Shown piece by piece: positions 16,691-25,779 of a stretch of DNA of 64,000 bases. The first letter of the stretch is position 1. The number at the start of each line of letters is the position of its first letter. Source of the DNA: Oscillospiraceae bacterium (GTDB lineage Bacteria > Bacillota > Clostridia > Oscillospirales > Oscillospiraceae); contig SVLK01000001.1 of NCBI GenBank assembly GCA_015067975.1, positions 85,513 through 149,512 of the forward strand. The letters run 5' to 3'. The position numbers were made by a program, and so were the translations under genes. The notes under the pieces are model-generated. The model had not been told where the DNA came from. It was given only the letters and a program-made list of their open reading frames with translations, and did no database searches.

Positions 16691-17041
16691 GTGGCAGAAT
16701 ACGCAAATAACACGCAGTCCAGAAAGTGGCTGCTGACCATCAACAATCCCCAAACCTGTGATCTCAATCAGGAGAAGATCATCGACATTCTGCACCTGTT
16801 TCATCCAACGTATTTCTGTATGGCGGATGAGATTGCGACCACAGGAACATACCATACGCACATCTTCCTTTACTCTACCTCGCCGATACGGTTCGCAACG
16901 GTGAAGAATCGTTTTCCTACGGCACACATTGATAAGCCAATGGGAACGGTGCTGGATAACCGTAATTATATCCGTAAGGAGGGGAAGTGGGCGGAAACAG
17001 CAAAGGCAGAAACACAAGTGGAAGGCACGTTTACCATTTGA
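16691..17041 (+). CDS. CRESS-like HUH replication initiator (endonuclease domain only)
   Basis: RCR motif I WLLTINNP, motif II YHTHIFLY (HxH), motif III NYIRKEGKW (YxxK); 116 aa, no helicase domain. Confidence 0.82.
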   Translation: MAEYANNTQSRKWLLTINNPQTCDLNQEKIIDILHLFHPTYFCMADEIATTGTYHTHIFLYSTSPIRFATVKNRFPTAHIDKPMGTVLDNRNYIRKEGKWAETAKAETQVEGTFTI

Positions 17042-17069
17042 AGACGAAATATTTTTTGCAACCGTGCAT

Positions 17070-17312
17070 AAAAAAGGCTTTTTCACCGGCTACCACTTGG
17101 GGAGGCAAGTACAAAAAATATCTTTCCGAAATTATGGACAAAACGCCTTTTTCGTCGGCTACCACCTGGAAGCAAAAATATTTTTTGAAACTGCTTATAA
17201 AAAATGCATTCTCACCGGCTACCACTTGGAAGGTAGATTTGATTTTTGAAAAGTTTTTCAAGGAACTACTCCCCAAAACGCTGTTCTCGTCGGCTACCAC
17301 TTGAGGAGGCAG
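17070..17312. repeat. Four-copy degenerate direct repeat array in A-B-A-B order
   Basis: Cores TTCACCGGCTACCACTTGG (17083, 17212) alternating with TTCGTCGGCTACCACCTGG/CTCGTCGGCTACCACTTGA (17152, 17287); core-to-core spacings 69, 60, 75 bp. Confidence 0.85.
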
Positions 17313-17479
17313 TCGCAAGATATTAGAAAATTTCATCAAATATTTTTGAGAAGACCGTTGATTTTTATCTTTTGAAATTCCGAATCAGTGAAAGGTATTT
17401 CAAAAATCCATAGATAGCGGTACGCGGAAGAGGTTAGAGCAAGATTCTACCACGGTGCCAAAATTCGACTCCTGCTCAT

Positions 17480-17640
17480 TTTCGCCCTTGTGGTGATCTT
17501 GTTGGGGAGTGCCTTCCCCAAACCCTGCCGAATGGCTACCGCCGCAAATTTTCCTCTCGCCCCGTTTGGCAATTCTGCCATCTGCGATGTTGTAGGGAGC
17601 AAGAGAAAATTTGAAAAAATTTTACTACCCACCTTGCAAA
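17480..17640 (+). other. Candidate oriT region upstream of mobC
   Basis: Hairpin TTGGGGA-gtgcct-TCCCCAA and AAATTTTCCTCT...AGAGAAAATTT imperfect inverted repeat, immediately upstream of mobC-mobA. Confidence 0.4.
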
Positions 17641-17680
17641 ATCGCCGCCAAAAAGATGATAAGTGAAAGGAGTTTTGCCT

Positions 17681-18079
17681 ATGCCGAAAAAGTACAACAC
17701 GCCGCATCGAAGCGTTGTAGTTAAGACCCGCTTGACCGAGGAAGAACATACTGAGTTTTTGAAACGGTTGAGCCTTTATAACATGAGCCAAGCCGAGTTT
17801 ATCCGGCAAGCAATCGAGGGCGCGACGATCAAACCAATCATCCGATATACGCCCGTAAACGATGAAGTGCTTGCAACACTCGGTAAGCTTATTGCCGAGT
17901 ACGGCAAAATCGGCAGCAACATCAATCAGATAGCGCGGGCGCTGAATGAATGGCGAACCCCTTATCCACAGCTTGCCTCCGAGATAACGGCTGCCGCATC
18001 AGATCTTGCTGCGTTGAAATATGAGGTTTTGAAAAAGGTAGGTGAAATGAATGGCTACGTTCAAACATATCAGCTCTAA
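17681..18079 (+). CDS. mobC: MobC-like relaxosome accessory protein
   Basis: RSVVVKTRLTEEEHTEFLKRL...IGSNINQIARALN typical of MobC; overlaps the relaxase start. Confidence 0.85.
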   Translation: MPKKYNTPHRSVVVKTRLTEEEHTEFLKRLSLYNMSQAEFIRQAIEGATIKPIIRYTPVNDEVLATLGKLIAEYGKIGSNINQIARALNEWRTPYPQLASEITAAASDLAALKYEVLKKVGEMNGYVQTYQL

Positions 18080-19658
18080 AAATGCTGATTACGGCGCAGC
18101 TGAAAAATATTTAACCTTTGCCCATGACGAGTTTTCCATGAAGCCTACGCTTGATGAAAACGGACGGCTCATACCACGCGAGGATTTCAGAATTGCCGCT
18201 TTGAATTGCGGAGAGGAGGACTTCGCGATTGCCTGTATGCGGGCTAACCTCCGCTATGGAAAAAATCAAAAACGCGAAGATGTAAAAAGTCACCATTACA
18301 TCATTTCCTTTGATCCGCGGGACGGCGCAGACAACGGATTGTCTGTTGATCGTGCACAGCAGTTAGGAGAGGAATTTTGCAAAACCCATTTTCGCGGACA
18401 TCAGGCACTTGTCTGCACCCACCCCGACGGCCATAACCACAGCGGCAACATCCATGTTCACATTGTGATCAATTCTCTGCGAATAGAGGAAGTCCCCCTG
18501 CTCCCATACATGGACAGGCCCGCCGATACGCGACAGGGATGTAAGCACCGGTGCACGGACGCGGCTATGGAATATTTCAAATCCGAAGTAATGGAAATGT
18601 GTCACCGCGAAAACCTCTATCAAATTGATCTGCTCCACGGTAGCGCAAACCGCGTTACCGAGCGTGAGTATTGGGCACAGAAAAAGGGGCAAGCCGCACT
18701 TGATAAACGTAATGAAGAAATTACCGCCAGAGGGTTGACACCGCGCACTACAAAATTCGAAACCGACAAGGAGCAGCTGCGGCAGAAGCTGCGGGCCGCA
18801 CTTGATGCTGCCACCACCTTTGGCGAGTTCTCCGATTTGCTTTTACAGCAAGGAATAGCCGTCAAGGAGAGCCGAGGTCGATTATCTTATCTGACTCCGG
18901 ACCGAACCCAGCCAATCACCGCCCGCCGTCTGGGTGATATCTTTGACCGCACCGCCGTACTTGCCCGCTTGGAACGGAACGCACAGGCCAAAAGTACCGG
19001 GAAAATTGCCCCCAAACACAACACAATTGAACGGCTTCATGGAAAGCCGAGTGCAACACAAAATGTCCGGCTACAGCGCACCGTAGATATTGAAACCAAA
19101 CGAGCCGAAGGCAAGGGGATCGGATATGAGAATTGGGCAAAAACCCACAATCTCAAGCAGATGGCGAAAGCCTATCTTATTTACGAAGAATATGGCTTTT
19201 CTTCACAAGATGAACTGGACGCAGCTGTGACCGCCGCCCGGGAAAATCTGCAAAAAAGCACCGCTGAACTCAAATCCTTTGACGCGAAGATCAAGGAACG
19301 AAAAGAACTCCAGGGGTGGCTGCTGAAATATGTAAAAACGAGAGATGTGTACCGCGGTCTGAACTCCGTCGAAAAAGAAAAAGACCGTGATGCCTACAAG
19401 CAAAAACACGAAGCAGACTTCATCATCCACGAAGCCGCACTCCGATATTTCAAACAAAAGGGTATCAACAAGCTTCCTACCTATAAGGCGATACAAGCCG
19501 AAATTGAAATGCTGATCGCAGAGAAAAACGCCGCCTATAACACCTATTGCTCTGACAGAGATCGTTTCAAAGAACTGCAAACCATTCAGCAGAATTTGGC
19601 ACATCTGCGAAATGAGCCTACATCAGAAAAGACCCAAAAGCAGGAACAGATTATTTAA
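18051..19658 (+). CDS. mobA: MOBP-type relaxase (MobA/VirD2-like)
   Basis: HHYIISFDP and HNHSGNIHVHIVINS histidine triad motif; N-terminal relaxase layout. Confidence 0.9.
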   Translation: MATFKHISSKNADYGAAEKYLTFAHDEFSMKPTLDENGRLIPREDFRIAALNCGEEDFAIACMRANLRYGKNQKREDVKSHHYIISFDPRDGADNGLSVDRAQQLGEEFCKTHFRGHQALVCTHPDGHNHSGNIHVHIVINSLRIEEVPLLPYMDRPADTRQGCKHRCTDAAMEYFKSEVMEMCHRENLYQIDLLHGSANRVTEREYWAQKKGQAALDKRNEEITARGLTPRTTKFETDKEQLRQKLRAALDAATTFGEFSDLLLQQGIAVKESRGRLSYLTPDRTQPITARRLGDIFDRTAVLARLERNAQAKSTGKIAPKHNTIERLHGKPSATQNVRLQRTVDIETKRAEGKGIGYENWAKTHNLKQMAKAYLIYEEYGFSSQDELDAAVTAARENLQKSTAELKSFDAKIKERKELQGWLLKYVKTRDVYRGLNSVEKEKDRDAYKQKHEADFIIHEAALRYFKQKGINKLPTYKAIQAEIEMLIAEKNAAYNTYCSDRDRFKELQTIQQNLAHLRNEPTSEKTQKQEQII

Positions 19659-19684
19659 CCGCACCGCAGAAAGGAGCGCAGCCT

Positions 19685-19879
19685 ATGCCACGAATGAGCA
19701 AAAAGAGAAAACAGGAGTGGTCATTCTTTTTAAATGACCGCAACCGCATCACCTATAACCCGCTTTGCCGCAAATGCACCCACGAATGTAAACAGAGTTT
19801 CCGAGCCGTTGTTATTGAATGTCCGCACTACTGTTCCAAGCACTCAAAAACCGGGCGCAGCACAGCGGTTTCAACTTGA
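19685..19879 (+). CDS. Small cysteine-rich mobile-element protein
   Basis: LCRKCTHECKQSFRAVVIECPHYCSK, RBS aaaggag; position between mobA and repA. Confidence 0.6.
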   Translation: MPRMSKKRKQEWSFFLNDRNRITYNPLCRKCTHECKQSFRAVVIECPHYCSKHSKTGRSTAVST

Positions 19880-19964
19880 CAGAAGGCTGCGCGGAAGGAA
19901 GTGATGCACGATCTACTTCAAAAGAAATACCTCGCTCCCGCTGTTTATCCCCATTCCGCGATTT

Positions 19965-20606
19965 ATGATCACCGGTGAATATTCGATCAACGCCAAGCTT
20001 CTTTATGGGCTGTTGCTCAACCGCACCATGCTTTCGCAAAAATCGGGGTGGGTATCGGAGGATGGAAATGTGTATGTGATTTACACCATCAAGCAAATGG
20101 CCGACGACCTAAACAGGAGTGAGCGAACCGTGAAAATCGCACTGAACGAACTCCAAAATGCAGGCCTAATCACTCGAATCCGACAAGGCTGGAACAGAGC
20201 AAACCGCATTTTCCTGCATTTGCCCGATGGGGTGCAGATTTCTTCACCGCCAGAGGGGAAAAGTTGCCCTATGGAAGTGCAGGAACCTTCACATTGTATA
20301 GGGCAAAAACAGCCTCCAAGTAAGACTGACCAAGAGTATAAAGATATGACTCAGAATGAAGAAGGAGAGCTACGCCGTCTGGGACAGTACCAGAATGTGT
20401 TTCTCTCCAAAAGCCAGCTATCCTCTTTAGCAAGGGACTACCCCTACCAATACGAAAAATACATCAACCGGCTGTCCTCTTATATGGAATCCAACGGTAA
20501 GCAATACACCAGCCATTATGCCACGATATGCAGATGGATCGATGAGGACAGCAGGCTCGCTAAAAACTACGATTCCGAATACACAGACAAAGGAGACTGC
20601 CTATGA
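19965..20606 (+). CDS. RepA_N-family replication initiator-like protein (start uncertain; homologous frame extends upstream to 19908)
   Basis: GEYSINAKLLYGLLLNRTMLSQKSGWV...VYVIYTIKQMADDLNRSERTVKIALNELQNAGLI (RepA_N winged helix); upstream in-frame TIYFKRNTSLPLFIPIPRF without start codon. Confidence 0.8.
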   Translation: MITGEYSINAKLLYGLLLNRTMLSQKSGWVSEDGNVYVIYTIKQMADDLNRSERTVKIALNELQNAGLITRIRQGWNRANRIFLHLPDGVQISSPPEGKSCPMEVQEPSHCIGQKQPPSKTDQEYKDMTQNEEGELRRLGQYQNVFLSKSQLSSLARDYPYQYEKYINRLSSYMESNGKQYTSHYATICRWIDEDSRLAKNYDSEYTDKGDCL

Positions 20607-21415
20607 ATACGGATTACACAAACCCCAAAGATGGTTTGAAATACTGCGGCAAGTGCCACACCCCCAAGGAAGCCTACTTTGCAGAAGGCCATCGCTTTCA
20701 TGGCCTTGACCGTCATCCGACCGATTGTAAATGTGCCGCAGAAGAAAGGGCACGGCATGAGGCTGAAATGCGGGAGTTTAACCGAATCAATCAAATCCAA
20801 CTCCTACGCGCTGAAGCGTTTCGCGATATACCCGCCGCCACATGGCGTTTCGACAACGCCGCAGTTATGACGCCGCAGCTTGCCAAGGCAAAAGAATATG
20901 CAAAGAAATGGGACAGCTTCAACCGAGAGGGGATCGGGTTGCTGATGTTCGGAAATATCGGCACCGGAAAATCTTACGCAGCAGGCTGTATTGCAAACGC
21001 TTTGATCGACCAGATGATCTCCGTCCGCTACATCAGTATGTCTGACGCAGTCAATCGCATGCAGGGTAATTTTGGAGCAGACCGCGATGCCTACCTGAAA
21101 CAGCTTATGCGTCCCGATCTCCTGATTCTCGATGACTTGGGTGCTGAACGAAATACAAGCTACGGAAAGGAACGGGTTTTTGATGTTGTGAATCGCCGTA
21201 TGCTTAGCCGAAAACCTATGATTATCACAACGAATATCGCGCTGTCTGCTATGCAGAAAGCAACCGATCTCGATGACCGACGTATTTATGACCGCGTCCT
21301 CGAGATGTGTGTCCCCGTCCTGTTCAATGGAGAAAATTTCCGAAAAGGAAATGCAGCCGAAAATCTAAAGAAAGCAGCCCGCATTCTGAATAATAACGAA
21401 AATGGAGGAAACTGA
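20603..21415 (+). CDS. DnaC/IstB-like ATP-binding helicase loader
   Basis: Walker A GNIGTGKSYAAGCIANAL and Walker B LLILDDLGAE. Confidence 0.88.
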   Translation: MNTDYTNPKDGLKYCGKCHTPKEAYFAEGHRFHGLDRHPTDCKCAAEERARHEAEMREFNRINQIQLLRAEAFRDIPAATWRFDNAAVMTPQLAKAKEYAKKWDSFNREGIGLLMFGNIGTGKSYAAGCIANALIDQMISVRYISMSDAVNRMQGNFGADRDAYLKQLMRPDLLILDDLGAERNTSYGKERVFDVVNRRMLSRKPMIITTNIALSAMQKATDLDDRRIYDRVLEMCVPVLFNGENFRKGNAAENLKKAARILNNNENGGN

Positions 21416-21622
21416 ATGGTAGATGATATCTGCAAAGTCCCTATTCACCTGAAAATGACGCTGACTACCAAGGAGGCAGCAGAGTACAGCAACATCGGCA
21501 TCAACAAAATCGACAGTATGCTCCGTTCTCCGAATTGTCCCTTTGTCCTCTTTGTCGGCACGAAAAAACTCGTCAAACGCAGAGAGTTTGAAGAATATAT
21601 CAGCCAGAAACTCGTGATCTGA
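21416..21622 (+). CDS. xis: Tn916 Xis-like excisionase
   Basis: LTTKEAAEYSNIGINKIDSMLRSPNCPFVLFVGTKKLVKRREFEEYI. Confidence 0.85.
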   Translation: MVDDICKVPIHLKMTLTTKEAAEYSNIGINKIDSMLRSPNCPFVLFVGTKKLVKRREFEEYISQKLVI

Positions 21623-21750
21623 TTCAGTCAGAAAAAACGCAAATACTTTGGAGGAAAATTTTTCACAACCGCTTGAGGAAAGGAGCACTCTGTGCTATCA
21701 TTATGGTGTAGCAGTGTGCTCTTTTCCTCCTGCAGGAAAGGAGTTTATCA

Positions 21751-22935
21751 ATGGGAAAGAATCTCAAAGGTAAAGACTGCGGTAAGGGTATCTACCAAAG
21801 AAAGGACGGATTATACAGCGCACGCTTTGTCGATAAGGCAGGCAAGCGACATGAAAAGTATTTCCAGACGCTTCCCGAAGCGCGCAACTGGATTGAAGAA
21901 GCGAAATACGTGGACAAGCACGATGATGTTTTTGTGGCTACCGATACAACGGTTGACCAGTGGTTTGAATTTTGGATTGAAAATATTGTTGGGGACTTAG
22001 CTCCCAATACGCTCCGCAATTACCGCGAGAGATATTTCCGCAACATTCAGCCGGTGATGGGGAAAATGCTGATCGCGAATGTAAAACCGATGCATTGCAA
22101 AAAGGTGTTCATTCAGATGGATGCAGATTATGCAGGAGCTACCATTCGCCAAGCGTACATCACCATGGGAACCATGTTCAAGGCTGCCAAGATGAACGAC
22201 TTGATTGCCAAACATCCAATGGACGGCGTTCGTTTTACAAAGCCCGTTCGTGCCACAAACGATATTAAGTTTCTCACTCGCGAAGACCAGCGCACCTTTC
22301 TTGAAACAGCAAAACGCTCCCACAACTACAATCAATACGCACTTATCCTCGAAACGGGATTGCGTACCGGCGAAATGATCGGCCTGACTTGGGATGCGAT
22401 TGATTTTGAGAAGCGCACGCTTACGGTGAATAAAACATTGGAGTTTCGCCATGCACAACAGTTTTGGCGTGCCGGTCCTCCAAAGACACAGCAAAGTTAT
22501 CGCACCATTCCGCTGACGGATAAGGCATACGAAATCCTCAAGGGGATCTGGGATAACCGCGAGGGCAGGAAGGAATCTCCGCTGCTCTCCGAAACTCTGG
22601 AATACATTGACAGGCGAACCGGTGTTACCTCCAAGCTTGTCATGCGCGACCTTGTTTTCATCAACTGGCGCACTGGTGAACCTGCAAAAAACAGTTCTTA
22701 CGATACCCACCTCTACAAGCTCTGCGACGAAGCAGGCATCAACCGTTTTTGTATGCACGCGTTACGCCATACCTACGCCACACGGGCAATCGAAAGCGGT
22801 ATGCAGCCGAAGGTGCTGCAAAAATTACTGGGACACGCCAGTATTAAAACCACGATGGACCGATACGTTCATGTAACTACCGAGTCCTTGGATCAAGCTG
22901 TCAGGCAATTTCAGCTGAATGGAGTTTTCGCATAA
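21751..22935 (+). CDS. int: Tn916-like tyrosine recombinase/integrase
   Basis: Catalytic motifs [45 protein letters not shown]-terminal arm-binding domain [15 protein letters not shown]. Confidence 0.95.
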   Translation: MGKNLKGKDCGKGIYQRKDGLYSARFVDKAGKRHEKYFQTLPEARNWIEEAKYVDKHDDVFVATDTTVDQWFEFWIENIVGDLAPNTLRNYRERYFRNIQPVMGKMLIANVKPMHCKKVFIQMDADYAGATIRQAYITMGTMFKAAKMNDLIAKHPMDGVRFTKPVRATNDIKFLTREDQRTFLETAKRSHNYNQYALILETGLRTGEMIGLTWDAIDFEKRTLTVNKTLEFRHAQQFWRAGPPKTQQSYRTIPLTDKAYEILKGIWDNREGRKESPLLSETLEYIDRRTGVTSKLVMRDLVFINWRTGEPAKNSSYDTHLYKLCDEAGINRFCMHALRHTYATRAIESGMQPKVLQKLLGHASIKTTMDRYVHVTTESLDQAVRQFQLNGVFA

Positions 22936-22961
22936 AACTCCATATAAATCAATGCGTAAAT

Positions 22962-22983
22962 GGCGTAAAAATGGCGTAGAAGC
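22962..22983 (+). repeat. Right arm-type integrase-site candidate
   Basis: GGCGTAAAAATGGCGTAGAAGC, near-identical to 10809-10830. Confidence 0.6.
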
Positions 22984-23045
22984 CAAAACGCCAAAACGCG
23001 AAAACCCTTGCAAATACAGGAAATATTAAAGGAGAATGATCATAT

Positions 23046-24119
23046 ATGAAACTTGGTATCGTGGGTCTGCCCAATGTGGGCAAGAGCACCCTTTTTAATG
23101 CCCTGACCGGCGCTAAGGCAGAGACCGGCGCTTATACCAATGCCGGCGCAAAGCCCAATATGGGCAGCGCCAAGGTGCCTGATGCCCGCTTGGACTGGCT
23201 GGCGGAGTACTACCATCCCAAGAAGTACAGTCCGGCCACCATTGATTTCGTGGACGTGGCCGGTGTGGCCAAGGGCGGCAAAGGCAACGAGGTTTTTCAG
23301 GCTATCCGTCAGACCGATGCGCTGGTGCAGGTGGTGCGCTGCTTCGACGATGAGAATATCTTTCTGGAGCCGGCTGATGCTGCCCGTGATGCCGAGACCT
23401 TCGATCTGGAAATGGTGCTGGCCGATATGGAACTGGTGGAGCGCCGCTTGGAGCGCGCCAAAAAGGCCGCCAAGAGCGGCGATAAGAAGGCTAAGCGCGA
23501 GGTGGAGATGTGCACAGGACTCATTGAACATCTTGGTGACGGAAAGCCTGCCCGTACGTTCCCTTTTACTGAGGAAGATAAGGATATTCTGATTGACGGT
23601 GGACTGATGACGGTCAAGCCTGTCATTTATGCGGCCAATCTCAGCGAGACGGATATGGCCGATTACGCAAATAACGCCAATTTCATCGCACTTAAGGAAC
23701 TGGCTGAAGCACAGGGGGCCGCCGTGCTGCCTGTGGCCGCCAAGTTTGAAGAGGATATCGCTGAGATGGATGCCGAAGAGGCAGCTATGTTCATGGAGGA
23801 TTTGGGCCTCACCGAAACGGGCCTTGCCCGTTTGATCACTACCAGCTACGATCTGCTGGGTTATATCTCCTTCCTGACTGCCGGCGAAGATGACGTCCAC
23901 GCATGGACCATCGTCCGTGGCACCAAGGCACCTCGCGCTGCCGGTAAGATCCACTCCGACATTGAACGCGGCTTCATTCGTGCCGAAGTGATTGCCTTTG
24001 AGGACCTCAAGGCCTGCGGAACTATGGCAGCTGCCAAGGAGAAGGGGCTCTTCCGTCTGGAGGGCAAGGACTATGTGATGAAGGATGGCGATATCACCAA
24101 CTTCCGTTTCAATGTGTAA
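23046..24119 (+). CDS. ychF: Ribosome-binding ATPase YchF (attR at its start codon)
   Basis: MKLGIVGLPNVGKSTLFNALT, NVGK G1, C-terminal TGS domain IHSDIERGFIRAEV. Confidence 0.97.
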   Translation: MKLGIVGLPNVGKSTLFNALTGAKAETGAYTNAGAKPNMGSAKVPDARLDWLAEYYHPKKYSPATIDFVDVAGVAKGGKGNEVFQAIRQTDALVQVVRCFDDENIFLEPADAARDAETFDLEMVLADMELVERRLERAKKAAKSGDKKAKREVEMCTGLIEHLGDGKPARTFPFTEEDKDILIDGGLMTVKPVIYAANLSETDMADYANNANFIALKELAEAQGAAVLPVAAKFEEDIAEMDAEEAAMFMEDLGLTETGLARLITTSYDLLGYISFLTAGEDDVHAWTIVRGTKAPRAAGKIHSDIERGFIRAEVIAFEDLKACGTMAAAKEKGLFRLEGKDYVMKDGDITNFRFNV

Positions 24120-24124
24120 TGTGC

Positions 24125-24169
24125 AGACATAAACAGGCGTGCCGCATTGTGCGGCACGCCTGTTTATGT
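24125..24169. terminator. Perfect 21-bp stem bidirectional terminator-like hairpin after ychF
   Basis: GACATAAACAGGCGTGCCGCA-TTG-TGCGGCACGCCTGTTTATGTC. Confidence 0.8.
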
Positions 24170-24323
24170 CAAAGCTTGGCACAAATGACAAAAATGGAGA
24201 TGAACGGTGACCTTTTTCGGCAAAAACGACGGAACAAATTCAACTTGCTAAACTGCTAAAAACGTGTTATCATTGAACATTATTAGAGCACGTTGAGGTG
24301 CTTGCAGAGAGTGAGGACTCGCT

Positions 24324-25673
24324 ATGGAAAAAAGATACAATCTGTTGACGGCCATCGCTATGGTGGTTGGTACGGTGATCGGTTCCGGCGTTTTCTTCAA
24401 GGCTGAAGTGGTTTTGAAGAATACCGGCGGCAACCTGATGATCGGTGTTCTGTCCTGGCTGATTATGGGTGTTGTGATGATCATCTGCACCTATACCTTC
24501 GGCATTGTTGCCGGTAACTATGAGGGTGCGGATGGCTTGGTGGCCTTTACCCGCGCCTCTTGCGGTAAGACATATGCCTACTATGTGGGTTGGTTTATGA
24601 CGGTTGTCTACTATCCCACTTTGACCGGCGTTCTGTGCTGGCTGCCTGCCCGTTATCTGGGTGTGCTGATCGGCGGCGAAGTGTGGGGCAACCCCACCAG
24701 CGCTCCTGTCATGACGCTGAGTGTAGTGTTTATGGTGGTGACTTATGCGATGAACGCACTGGCCCCCAAACTGGCCGGTAAGTTCCAGATTTCTACCACC
24801 GCTATCAAGCTGGTGCCTCTGCTGCTGATGGCAGTTGTCGGCACGATCGTGGGCCTGACCAACGGCCAGATCACCTATAACTTCACCAACATCGTGGATC
24901 CTTCCGTGGCTCCCACTGCCGGTCTGTTCGCCGGTGTTGTGGCCCTGTCCTTCGCCTATGAGGGCTGGATCTGCGCCACCTCCATCGGCTCTGAGCTGAA
25001 GGATGCCAAGCGCAATCTGCCTCGTGCGTTGGTCATCGGTGCTATTATCGTCGTGGCTGTGTATGTTGCCTACTACATTGGCCTGGCCGGCGCTCTGGAC
25101 AGCGCTGTGATGATGGAAAACGGCCAGGAAGGTGCCAAGCTGGCATTCCAGAATATCTTTGGCAAGGTTGGCGGCGCAGCGATTTTCGTGTTCGTGGTCG
25201 TCTCCTGCTGGGGCACCTGCAACGGTCTGACCATGTCCGTCTGCCGCGGCATGTATGATCTGGCTGTGGACAGCGACAGCGAGAAGCTGAAGATGTTCAA
25301 GAACATCGATCCTTCCACCGGTATGCCTACCAACTCCACTGTTGTCGGTCTGCTGGTGACCGGTCTGTGGCTGGTGTACTTCTACGGTGCCAATCTGGCA
25401 CCCACCGGTTGGTTTGGCAAGTTCTGCTTCGACTCTTCCGAGCTGCCCATCATTACCCTGTACCTGCTGTACATCCCCATCTTCCTGAAGCTGATGAAGC
25501 TGAAGAACCTGAGTGGCTTTAACCGCGTTGTGATGCCTGTTTTGGCCACCGTGAGCAGCTTGTTCATGTGCTTTGCCTGCATCTACACCTACCGCATGAA
25601 GGTGGTCTTCTATCTGATCGTCTTCGCTGTGATCATGTTGCTGGGCGCTCTGCTGAAAGGCAAGAAGGACTGA
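24324..25673 (+). CDS. APC-family amino acid permease
   Basis: MVVGTVIGSGVFFKAEVVLKNTGG and 12-TM organisation; FAYEGWICATSIGSELKDAKRNLPRAL. Confidence 0.9.
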   Translation: MEKRYNLLTAIAMVVGTVIGSGVFFKAEVVLKNTGGNLMIGVLSWLIMGVVMIICTYTFGIVAGNYEGADGLVAFTRASCGKTYAYYVGWFMTVVYYPTLTGVLCWLPARYLGVLIGGEVWGNPTSAPVMTLSVVFMVVTYAMNALAPKLAGKFQISTTAIKLVPLLLMAVVGTIVGLTNGQITYNFTNIVDPSVAPTAGLFAGVVALSFAYEGWICATSIGSELKDAKRNLPRALVIGAIIVVAVYVAYYIGLAGALDSAVMMENGQEGAKLAFQNIFGKVGGAAIFVFVVVSCWGTCNGLTMSVCRGMYDLAVDSDSEKLKMFKNIDPSTGMPTNSTVVGLLVTGLWLVYFYGANLAPTGWFGKFCFDSSELPIITLYLLYIPIFLKLMKLKNLSGFNRVVMPVLATVSSLFMCFACIYTYRMKVVFYLIVFAVIMLLGALLKGKKD

Positions 25674-25689
25674 AACAACTAAAACCCCT

Positions 25690-25722
25690 AAAGGACGCAG
25701 GTGTCACCTGCGTCCTTTTTCT
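25690..25722 (+). terminator. Terminator
   Basis: aggacgcaggtgtcacctgcgtcctttttctt. Confidence 0.75.
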
Positions 25723-25779
25723 TGCCAAAGGATAGGGAAGAAGGTATACTGAGAAAAAATGCAGAAATGAGGAACTGAC

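Larger units (their letters stand above)
10670..23062. mobile_element. Integrative mobilizable element inserted in the 5' end of ychF
   Basis: Tyrosine integrase, excisionase, MobA/MobC, RepA_N-like and DnaC-like genes between duplicated ychF start sequences; no T4SS or coupling-protein genes seen. Confidence 0.8.

Noticed and set aside
16929-17304. ORFs 16929-17249 and 16987-17304 as real Rep C-terminus extensions by frameshift
   Set aside because: Neither frame resembles an SF3 helicase or Rep C-terminal domain; they merely translate the repeat array.
17070-17312. CRISPR array
   Set aside because: Only four degenerate units, unequal spacing, alternating repeat types, no cas genes; better described as an iteron-like or coding repeat array.
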